From: Coturnix japonica
Lineage: Eukaryota > Chordata > Aves > Galliformes > Phasianidae
DNA: 64,000 nt
NCBI RefSeq assembly: GCF_001577835.2
Contig: NC_029529.1
Span: forward strand, 12,349,380-12,413,379
Direction: 5' to 3'
Positions within the stretch are counted from its first letter, which is position 1. The number at the start of each line of letters is the position of its first letter. Shown here piece by piece: positions 12,479 through 50,027 of the stretch. Both the position numbers and the translations under genes were made by a program. Under the pieces are notes generated by a model, which saw nothing but the letters and a program-made list of their open reading frames with translations, was not told the origin of the DNA and did not search any database.

Positions 12479-12575
12479 GATGGAGGGATGGGGATGGGAT
12501 GGGGATGGGATGGGATGGGGATGGGATGGAGGGATGGAGATGGGGATGGGATGGGGACGGGGGGAACGGGAGGAA
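12479..12575 (+). repeat. (GGGAT)n/(GGGGAT)n repeat with G-quadruplex potential
   Basis: Near-continuous GGGAT/GGGGAT units with more than ten G3-G4 runs spaced 2-5 nt apart on the plus strand end in a GGGG-rich run. It sits just upstream of the VRK3 CpG promoter. Confidence 0.9.
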
Positions 12576-12839
12576 GGAAGGAACGAAGGGAATGGAAAGG
12601 AACGAAAGGTCTGTGCCAGCAATGCCGCCGCCAGAGGCCCGCCCAGGCCCCGACCACCGGGGTACCACGAAGCCACGGCGGCTGCTGGGGCCGCTCCCTG
12701 CACAGCGGCTTTGCCCCCAGCTCCTGAATCCCCCGTCGTTGTGTTCCCCCATGAGCCCCTGCCCTGAGTGCTGTGCTTCAGCCTCAGTTATTGAGCCCAC
12801 TGTTACTGCCTTCTCAAAGGGTTGCCCAAGGAATCAGAA

Positions 12840-14335
12840 CAGCAGAGCTCCCATTGGGCCCAAGGCAGAGTTTTGCTGAGGGTGAAGGAAGGAGGAAGTT
12901 TCAGCCCTGGATGGACGCCGTTCTGTGCCCACAGAGGAGCTTTGTGCCCTCGATGCTGAAGCAGCACCCAGAGCTGGCGGCGGGTGCAGGACCTGAACTC
13001 AGAGCCACAAGGAAATCAGAACAGGATGCAGTCAGTGCTGATTGTCACTGCTTTGACTCGGCTTTAAGACTCAGTGCAGAGTCTCAGAAATACCCACAGA
13101 GTAACAACAAAAAGGAGCAGGGCTGGAAAGGAACAGGGCTGGTTTTAATTGTTGTTGTTTTAAACTGTCCAATCAGGCGATGGTGTTAAGCCGTCATGTC
13201 GGACAGGTCCAGAAGGAGCTCATCCACATCCTCAACGTCACATCAGTTTCTCCTTCCAGTTCTTCTGTGAGCTCCATCAGAAGCTCCTCAAGGTTGTTGT
13301 CTTCAGTGATGGCTGCTTCCCCCGCCCCTGTGCAGCTCAGCTGCTAATTTTCTGCCCCTTGTGAGGAACATGATGTAGTGTTGGATTCCTCTGGCTGTGC
13401 CATGGGGTCTGCGTGGCTTCCTGGGAGCAGCTCCAGACTTTGTGGGAGGAAAAGAACAATCTACGTGACATTTCTGAGATGTGCTTCNGCTGTCAGGAAA
13501 TGAGTGACTCCATGAATGTTCCTGGGCAATGGGATGAGAAGCAGGAGTCAGATCCAATAAGGGATTGCCCTAATGCTCCGAGCCGCTGCCCCTTCCTACC
13601 CACAGGCAGTCAAGGGCTATGTATGGGAAGGAGTGTACTGGTTGAACTGGCCCTTTTCCTTTTGTTCAAGGAGACTTGAGCAGAGAGGCCTGAGAGAAGG
13701 GGAAGAAAGTGGGAGGTCACAGCACTGCAGTTGTCACAGGCGTTATCCAAGAAATGAGACCACCACCCTTTCCACATAAGCCCAATGCAGTTTTGCCAAG
13801 GGGCATGGAAGGAAGAAGTTCCAGTTTCAGCCTTGTGGATGGACGTCTTTCTGTGCCCAAAGAAGTGGTTTGTGTTCTTGACGCTGAAGGCAGCCACCCA
13901 GAGGTGGCGAATGGGTGCACAGCCCCTGACCTCTGACCTGCATTGAAATCAGGAGAAAAAGAATGCAGCCACTGCCGATTTTTACCAGTTGGACTCTGCT
14001 TCAAGACTCACTGCAAAGTTTCAGAAAAATGTCACCTCAGAATAAGAAAGGAACAGCCTTGAAAAGGAATAGGGCTGGTTTTAATTCTTCTTTGTTGTCA
14101 TTTGTTTTAAAATATATACAATCAGACACTGTCAGTGATCGCAGAGAGTTCCAGAAGGAGCTCATCCACATCCTCAACGTCACATCAGTTTCTCCTTCCA
14201 GTTCTTCTCCTGCAATTTCCATCATCAACTTCTCAATGTCATCTTCTTCAGAGTCTTCCTGGCTTCCGGCAAGCAGTTCTAGACTTGGGAGAACAAGGAA
14301 GAGAACAATCCTTACACTTCTAACTGGAGATACGT
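12840..14335. repeat. Tandem segmental duplication, two copies about 0.94 kb apart
   Basis: Copy 1 (about 12840-13475) and copy 2 (about 13770-14335) align along their length with moderate divergence. The landmarks repeat in the same order: GGTTTTAATT, TCCAGAAGGAGCTCATCC, CACATCAGTTTCTCC and a CCAGACTT/CTAGACTT motif. Offsets between copies are about 926-942 bp. A 59-bp block (13208-13266 versus 14150-14208) is identical while the flanks are not. Each copy carries a version of the terminal exon of the unidentified minus-strand gene. Confidence 0.85.
13187..13312 (-). pseudogene. Duplicate of the terminal exon of the unidentified gene
   Basis: On the minus strand, after an AG acceptor at 13313-13314, the sequence reads ITEDNNLEELLMELTEELEG, parallel to IEKLMMEIAGEELEG in the copy at 14037-14283. 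A second frame of the same exon reads EDVDELLLDLSDMTA and stops at 13187, with an ATTAAA hexamer 38 nt further on (13144-13149). It may be an alternative terminal exon rather than a dead copy. Part of the upstream exon sequence is interrupted relative to copy 2. A single ambiguous base lies nearby at 13488. Confidence 0.45.
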
Positions 14336-16477
14336 TCTCAGCAACCCAGCTCTGAGATCAATAGTTAACCCCTCTTGCACCTCACAGTCACATAGGGATG
14401 GAGATCCAGTTCACCTGGGGCTGCCTTTAGGGTGCAAGGTACCAGCAAGTACACTTCTCATAGTGTGAATTTATCTGTTCAAGTAGAGCAGTTTGAGTCT
14501 GGCAATCAGGGGCTGGGCTTTGTAGCAGAAACACATTGCCACCCTCACTGCTTTGTCTGTAAACATGTCAAGAAATCATCCTCTGCAAAATCCTGCTTGC
14601 TGGCTGAGGTACTTTTCCCCATGAACTCAGCAGAGGTTTTGACAAAGCAGTTTCAATGATCTCAGATGACCTCTTCCTTTGTTGCATTATGCCATGACAC
14701 ATCTCAAACACCCCATTTTCCCCCAGTGTGAAAGAACTTCTGTCTGATGGGAAAAGGGCATTAAGGAAGAACAAGTTGTGGTCATCACCTGCTTGGAAGC
14801 TTTATGACTTCGGTGCTGAGCACGGTGTATTCGGGCGGGACTGAAGCAAGAGTCTCCTAGGAAGAAACAAGACAGAGTATGAAGCACTAGCCGAAGATTT
14901 CTAAGTAACTTCTTTTCGCAGAGAAGCTGGGGAAGCCCCATCCCTGGAGGCTTTCAAGGCCAGGCTGGATGGGTTTCCAGGCAGTTGGATCTTCTGGCTG
15001 GCAACCCTGGCCACAGCAGGAAGGATGGGTGAAACACCGGATGATCTTTGAGAACTCCTCCTCCCTTCCCTCAGCACTGCTGAGCCTAAACCCAAATACA
15101 GAACCACGGTGCTCTTGAAGAAAGCTTTCTTTTGAAGCTTACAAGTGACCTCGGGTGTTTCTAACAGTGCAACACTCCTGGAAAAAAATCTTCACGACAA
15201 CGAGCAATCTCAGAATTGCGCATCATTACATAATCACTGCTCTACATCTAATCAAAATAGAAAGTTTCCACAAGTACCTTGTGAGACATCTGCTGCCTTC
15301 AAGGGAAACAGAAGAGCTGTAGAACACTTGGAATTTCTTCCTTTTCTTCAAGGGCAATGTAAACCTTCCATATCCACTACTGCTTTTGCCACTGCTCTTA
15401 CCATTGGTAGTTTTTTAGCTGGGGGCTCATCCGCGTCCTCAGCAGCAGATGGATGAATTTCTGCTGCTTTTCGTTTCTGTCTCCGCGTTGGGGGGAAGGT
15501 GTTTTTCCAATCAATGGGCCTCACAGAGACCCTGCGCCCACCTAAAGTAAAAGGAAGAGAGAGCTGGTACTGTCTTGCTGTGCCTCAAGAGAGATCAAGT
15601 TCTCTTATCAGTCCCACCACCCTTCCACAAAGTTAAATACATTTGGCCAGTGGAATTACATTGCCCTGTCCGGGATTCTCAGCCATGTTTTGCACACAGT
15701 CATCTCTGTCTACCAACAACGCATACAAAGGAACAAAGAAACCCAATAGCTGCACTCAGTAATAATCCAGGGCAAGGAAAAGTCTGACAGAGAGCAATGC
15801 AAAATGACAGCACTGCTTTTCTGAGGCACCGTAACGAGCTCCTCGTGCTCACCTTTAACTCTTTTCTTGCAGGGCGATTCCCCCGCTTTTCCCTTCTCCT
15901 CCTCCGACCGTTTGCGTTTTAGTCCAGCCGGGCCATGGGAGGAAACTGGGATGTCAACTGCAGAGAAGAGTCCCAGGAAAGAACAGTCAGATCTCAGTAG
16001 AAAAACAGTGCATCAAACCCAGGAGCCTGTTGAGTATCTGTACCTCTCTCTGGTGCCTTGTCAACCTCTGTCTGGTTCCCCAGACTTTTTGCAAGGCCGC
16101 TCTTTGGAGGAAGGCCACTGGTGTCAACTTCTGGCAGAAAAGAAACAAGGAATGATTGATGAGCGTCTCTTTGGAGGCAGGTTTGAGCACAGTCAACCAC
16201 AAGCTTCACATTTTCAAGCACTGTTTGTTACATTTGTCTTTCTGCTGCTCCAGCACAGACCTGCAATGCATCTTCCTCACTCCAGAAAAAGCCCAGCACT
16301 GCTCTGACAGCCAAAACACAAACTAATATATCACTTGTCACGACTCTCCCCTGCCTCCCCAATGAATGGTGACATGATGTCCCGCACCCGCTCAGAACTG
16401 ACATTCAGAATTGAGCCTTTCATGCTTCACGCCATCGGACACTCACCTTTGCTCGGCGGTGTGGTCAGTCCGTTCAT
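14037..16477 (-). CDS. Unidentified six-exon gene, small basic/acidic, probably nuclear protein
   Basis: Coding exons in gene order are 16447-16477 (start MNGLTTPPSK), 16044-16127, 15853-15957, 15402-15541, 14789-14856 and 14037-14283. All five introns are GT-AG and all phases join (about 224 aa as read). The protein has no membrane segment or enzyme motif that I recognise. It has a bipartite-NLS-like cluster (LKRKRSEEEKGK...CKKRVK), a basic stretch GGRRVSVRPIDWKNTFPP followed by RRQKRK, then VPPEYTVLSTEVIKLPS, and an acidic end (SQEDSEEDDIEKLMMEIAG). I do not recognise the family. The composition suggests a chromatin or cell-cycle regulator, which is inference. The terminal exon has a likely frame problem: the C-terminus as read continues past an internal ATTAAA (14080-14085), whereas the neighbouring frame gives EDVDELLLEL and stops at 14122. 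The upstream, same-strand position relative to VRK3 gives no functional hint. Confidence 0.7.
14922..15075 (+). mobile_element. CR1 LINE 3'-end fragment
   Basis: AGAAGCTGGGGAAGCCCCAT, TTCAAGGCCAGGCTGGATGG and GGATGATCTTTGAGAAC are the CR1 3' region, diverged. It lies in the intron between exons 15402-15541 and 14789-14856 of the unidentified gene, antisense to it. Confidence 0.85.
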
Positions 16478-16818
16478 GACTGATATGTGAGACTGATATG
16501 ACTCACTACAGTTCTGGCTTACCCGGGCACAGCTGCAGTTCTCCTCCCTTCCAGCTAACACACCAGTGCAATGGCTGGGCAACACCGTCAGTGAGAGCAG
16601 GTAGCACCAGCAGCCACCACCACCGTCACTGCCAGCCGGGACGAGGGCTGACACAGCGTGTCCACACTCTGCGCAGCACTCACGGCTCTGGCACTCACTG
16701 GTGGCAGCCGCGGCCCCAGGCAGCGCTTGTGAGCTCACTGTGCTTGTGATGTCACTGCACAGCCCACGGCCCGAGCTCAGCACCTGGATCTCCACCAGGA
16801 CTTCTGCCGGGTTTTCTT

Positions 16819-16918
16819 NNNNNNNNNNNNNNNNNNNNNNNNNNNNNNNNNNNNNNNNNNNNNNNNNNNNNNNNNNNNNNNNNNNNNNNNNNNNNNNNNN
16901 NNNNNNNNNNNNNNNNNN
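16819..16918. other. Assembly gap (exactly 100 N)
   Basis: A run of exactly 100 N, the usual placeholder for a gap of unknown size. It lies between the 5' end of the minus-strand unidentified gene and the first visible exon of plus-strand MAPK8IP3, where a GC-rich divergent promoter would be expected. Confidence 0.99.
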
Positions 16919-18647
16919 AAGAGAGATTAAGCGAGGGCAGGAAATGCGGTCACCAGTAACTGTCCAGAATGCACATCCTGACTTTGGGCTGAGTGCAGTG
17001 AGTTCTGCACCCTCAGCCTACAAAGAGGGCTGTTGCCACCTTGCAATGATGGCAAACCTAGTAGTTCTGTTACATTTTCTAAGCTTTAAGGTCTTACAGG
17101 AGGAGCATTCTGATCCAGGTTTTGGCTACTGCAAGCCCTTATAGAGGCTTTTGCTGTTTTCCTCACAACATGAGGTGGAACTAACCAAGTGCTCAGAGTC
17201 CCCCTGGACCAGAAGGACGTGGGTGTATGAAAGTCACTCCAAAGGGCTGTAGTCAGCACTGAAAATTTATAGCAACCCTGAGGATATTCTGAACTACTCT
17301 GGGGACTGGTAACACCAACATCAGGACTGTGAAACTGAAGTTATCTTTCCTGCAGTTTTTCCTTGATGGGGCACAGAAAGCAGCCATTCCAAGCAGGAGC
17401 CATGCTGGCACAGCGGTGCAGTGCGCCGTGTCAGCTGGACAGTGCTCAGAATGGAAAGGCTGAGCATTGGGTCTCTTCCGTTAGACATTTTTGCTTTTCA
17501 CTTTGTAAATGAAACTCTTTTCTGCCCCTGCCATGTCAGTGTGTTTGAGTCAGTCCTGGGGCAGCCTCAGATGCAGCTGCAGTTGTTTTTCACCCGTGGT
17601 CACAGATCACAGGATCACAGAACAGGTGGGTTGAAAGGGACTGCTGGAGGCTGCCGGTCCACTGTGTGATGGTGGTAGCTGAGCTGAGTCTTGGTGAAAT
17701 GATTGCTGTGTCCAGGAGCAGTGCTGTACTGGGCTGGCATGGAGCCTGATGGAGCAGGGAAGCAGATCGGTGTCTTGCAAGGAGGTGTTGACTGCTGCCC
17801 TGTTTCTGGAGTGTTCATGCTGACAAGCTACTTTCTTTTTTGAGTTTCCACCTCCACTGCTTTGCTCTACATTTTCTCCCACTGGAACTTGGTCCCCAAA
17901 TCTGTGCCAGCTTCCATATTGAGAATCAATCCACAGCTTGCTGGTCACCTGCACTTGCCAGAAAGGAGAGTGATAAAGAAAAAGTAATACAGACATCTGG
18001 CTTTATGAGTGATGCATTTATTTATAAGTTTGTATAAATTCTGAATTTTGAGAAGACTGTAGTTGGATATGGAGGAGGAATCACAGAAATGCAAGTATTA
18101 CTTCTCTTGCTTAGTATTAGAAAGTGATCCAAAACCCACTGATTTCTGCTGTTGGTGCAAACCAGGTTTGGGGTGGAATGTGCAGAAGTGGCGTGTAGGT
18201 GACTCACTTCAGCCCTCTTTCTTCGTTCAATGATGCCCATTTTGTTTGTGGGATTTGTCTGCTGTGGGCGTTTTCCCACGGTGCACCCCATTTCTCAAAG
18301 GACACATTGGTTTTGAATTTGCTCGGTTTCTTTGCACTTTGCTTTTTCCTTCAAACACTGCATGGGGTGCTGATGTCAGTTGTGCCTGTCCTGGTCACTT
18401 GACCCCCCTTTGACTTTCTAGGCAGATGGTTTGGCTCTACCTGTAGACACTCTGGGGTCTGAACAAACAGCACATGGAGCTGTGGGTTTGGAATCACACA
18501 ACTGCTAAGCTGGGGCAAGGAGTGCGGTTCAGTTTCTAATGACTAACATTTTGCATGAGCTAGTGTGCTGTTTCTTTTGTGTATGAAGCTCGTAAACAGC
18601 TAACAGATGGCTTTTTCCCTCTCTCTCTGTTTTCTCTGTTTTAGCAG
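16919..18647. other. Sequence between gap and first visible MAPK8IP3 exon
   Basis: No coding exon of either neighbour was recognised. In particular, nothing encodes the JIP3 RH1 domain or first coiled coil. The only identifiable element is a short CR1 end at about 17603. It is probably intronic sequence of MAPK8IP3. Confidence 0.6.
17603..17662 (-). mobile_element. Short CR1 3'-end remnant
   Basis: ATCACAGGATCACAGAACAG followed by GGTTGAAAGGGACTGCTGGA is the reverse complement of the CR1 3' terminus (tail to the left). Only about 60 bp is recognisable. Confidence 0.7.
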
Positions 18648-46853
<28,206 letters not shown>

Positions 46854-49230
46854 GAATTTCTCCTTTCCTACCAATGTAAGTGTCCCTGTTCCCGCCTGAA
46901 TGCCACGATGTACATACAGAACGCCTGCATTATACCTACTGCTGGAAACCGACCCCAGACAACTGCAGCGGCTCCTGCCTCAGACTGTGACCCCTTTGTA
47001 ACCTCTGAACTTGCAGCTTTCATCTTGGGCCCATGAGCTTTCTGCGTGGTTGGGTTATTGTTCTGCTCTGGAGCTGGCGTCTACACGGAGAGAAATGGCA
47101 GCGCACCCATAAAGTGAAGCTTGGAGCCAGAGCTGTGCAAGAGCTTTGCCTGGGGCTGGGGAGCTGACAGGTGGTGGGTCTGGTTCTCCAGCAGGATGCC
47201 TTGCTCCCACTTGCATGAGAAGTAGTACAGCACCCTGGCGTCCCTGCCAAAGCAGCGATGGAGGATCACAACTCCTACAGCACCCCAGGAGAAATCCTTC
47301 CTTGTTCACCAGTGGACTTTCCACCTTATCCACTATGCACAGAGGACACCTGAGCACAGAATCATATCTCACAGACTGACAGCAGCCAGGTCCAAGGAGC
47401 CTTCAATGGAAAGGAGTGTTGAGCTTTGGGAAGAGCTTTTGCTGTTTGGCTGGAGAAGGTGGCAGGGCCATCAATGTGGGAATACATCCTACATCCTCCA
47501 CACTTGCAGGTGGAAAGTCTCCCTCCTCTTCTGCTGCTTTTATCGTAGCAGTCGTGTGCTGGGTGACTGTGTGTGTCCAGAGGGGATTGTTTGGTAGCCT
47601 CAGGTGGGTGACAGGTGGTTGATTGTGGAGGCCATGGGGCCTTTGGAAACTACAGTAACAAAGAAGTACTGGAACCTCATTATTTTAAAGGGGATAAAGG
47701 CAGTGATATTTTAACTCCCTTCTCCAAAAAAGATGTCAAGCAGAAAAGAATTCTTGAGTTCATTCATGTTGTGAGCCTGAAAGCTTTAGGAGAAAGCTAT
47801 CTCTGCAGAGCATTTGTTGGCTTTTAAAACACAGGCAATGGTAGACAGTGTTGGTGTGCTGTGGGTTCTGCATTAACAGATCAGGAAAGACCTTATAGGA
47901 GAAGCAGCAAAAGATGCAGCCAAGGAGAGCGGGTTTAAGCTCCATATTCAAAGTGTGGCAGCTCCAGGTGTAGAGGCAGCGGTTTGTTTTCCCTTTCTGA
48001 CAGTTGCAACAGTTTTTCCCCTACAAGGCTCCCTGTCAGCAATGAATTTAGATCCCGGTGGCTGTTTTGTTGTTTCCTGAGCTGTGCAGCACTGGATCTC
48101 CCAGGGATGTCCACCTCCATCTCTGGGGAATGTGACCTGTGCTTGTTGCCATGGCCCAGGCTGCCCCCAAGCCTTGTGCTCTGCAGCTGTTCGTGTGCTG
48201 CAGGAACACAGCGCTCACTGGGGAAACTTTAATGTCTGTCCTCATTCAGCAGCCCTGAAATGCTCCTTGGATCCCCAGTTCAGAAGAGGCTGGGGCAGAC
48301 AGTTCCCATGCAGGGAGGGAAGAGGCCGTACCCAGAGTGCAGTGGCCTCAGCCATCAGAGTGTGGGGCCATGGTGCTGCCTGTGAGCAGCTGGTGATTTG
48401 CAGGGGTAGGAAACCAGCTGGGCTGTATCTGTAAGGATCGGTGACTTGCATCTGGCTGATAGTGCAAGCAGCCGCTCGGGTAGAGGGAACATAGAGAGGA
48501 GGCAGCTCACGGGGCAGTGCTGCCGTGCCGGGCTGCTCGCTCACATCACCTGAATGCTTCTGCTAGAACAGGCTCTCTGGGTCACAGCACGGGGTAATAA
48601 CTGATGTTTAGACAGCAGGTTCCACAGACATCTAACAGTTAATCAGAGCCAGGAAAATGGCACAATTCGGTCTCACTCAATGGCAAATCCAGTTCTTCAG
48701 GTGCATCAAACCTTCAGCATAAAAACACAGAATTACAGCGTTCTTACCTCTTACAACTTGTTCTTTATCTGGTTTTAGTGGTAGAAGTGACAATATTCAG
48801 ACTTTTGTCACCCCCTGGTCCGTGGCAACAGAAGGAAACCAACCACTCTTGGGCCCAAGGGTTCCTTCCCAGTTTGGTTCGTGGTGTCCTCCAAGAGAAG
48901 CACACGACACAGGGGCGGCTCCAGCTCAGCAGAGTCAGCCCCTGCTGTCGGCTCCTGTCGGGATGTGGCGGCTGCTGGGCGGCAAGGTGAGAACTGGCTT
49001 CAACACACCCCCTGTCAAATCTCCACTGTGATGTATGTAAAGTATCTTGTATGTTACAAAAGGATTTTAAAAAGTGTCTTAAGGCCTGTAAACTCCGCTC
49101 TTTGGTCTGAAGATGGCATTCTGTAAAGAGACCGCTGTATGAATACGTTCCCGTGCTTTTTTCCCTATGCTATCAAACAACAAACCATATCTGTTCTGTA
49201 TGTAATAAATGTGTTAACATCAGAAAGCGT
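46854..49230 (+). other. MAPK8IP3: MAPK8IP3 3'UTR
   Basis: Non-coding sequence after the TGA at 46851-46853, ending about 20 nt beyond AATAAA at 49204-49209. No splice sites or further coding sequence were recognised in it. Confidence 0.75.
49204..49209 (+). terminator. MAPK8IP3: MAPK8IP3 poly(A) signal
   Basis: AATAAA followed within about 25-40 nt by a GT/T-rich element (AGTATGTCTTGTTCC). It is the first canonical hexamer after the stop codon that I found. Confidence 0.75.
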
Positions 49231-49637
49231 CAGTATGTCTTGTTCCTGGAAAGGCCACCGGGGCTTCTGTGCAGCCTTTAGCAACATGGTGACACTTAAA
49301 GTGGTGAGAATGGCACCCAGTCAGCAGAAATGAGATGTGTGTTCCTTACTGTTTGACCAGGAAGGGCTGGTCCTGCCAGCCACGTGCCCAGCGCACAGCG
49401 AGGCTTCCCTTGGTGCTGGAAATAAAGGACAGATGCTTTGGCCCACAGCTGTTCTTGGGGAGTCCCCTCCAGCTGCAAGGTGTAAATCCACCAGTGATAT
49501 TCTGATGCTCACCCTGTATCGTAAAGGCTAAAATTGGACCCCAACAAACCATCATGCGGATCTCCACGCACTGAATAAATAAATCACCCACCAAAGAACA
49601 AATTGTCTTAGAATTATGCTGTGGAAACATGAAATCA

Positions 49638-49643
49638 TTTATT
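49638..49643 (-). terminator. MRPS34: MRPS34 poly(A) signal
   Basis: TTTATT on the plus strand is AATAAA on the minus strand, about 385 nt after the MRPS34 stop. It leaves roughly 400 bp between the convergent MAPK8IP3 and MRPS34 transcript ends. Confidence 0.65.
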
Positions 49644-50027
49644 TTGGGTCTGTAAAATAACGTCACGTTTAACTCAGTTGTTCCTCCATGATTTAGGACT
49701 GACTTTAACTACATGAGAAACCTTCGATTTTTCAAGCTGCAAATGAAACTGCTCCCAAGCAGCGGAGCTGTGTGAAGGAGCTCTGAGTTCAGAGAACATA
49801 CAGTGGATCTGACTGAGACCAAAGAGGGGAAAAAAATGAAAATCCAAATGCATCTGCACCTTCCCTTTCAGATGAGATTACAGTACAGTCCAGGGGAGGA
49901 AACGAGGTCAGTTGGATGCACTGTACCACTGTAGGTACCAAGGGGGTCTGCAGTAACGTCATGTACTGCCACTGTGAAACGAGAGCACGTGGGAAGCTCG
50001 GGACACAGAGCAGGACCTTAATGGACC

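Noticed and set aside
11710-12879. 389-codon plus-strand open frame (and overlapping long frames on both strands) at 11.6-12.9 kb
   Set aside because: It is antisense to VRK3 exon 1 and its CpG-island promoter. Long open frames on all strands are expected where GC is very high. The product is low-complexity Pro/Arg/Gly with no family resemblance.
16427-16795. Upstream in-frame extension of the unidentified gene beyond MNGLTTPPSK
   Set aside because: The frame stays open to 16795, but the composition is unlike the rest of the protein and nothing supports coding. The ATG at 16475-16477 was taken as the start.
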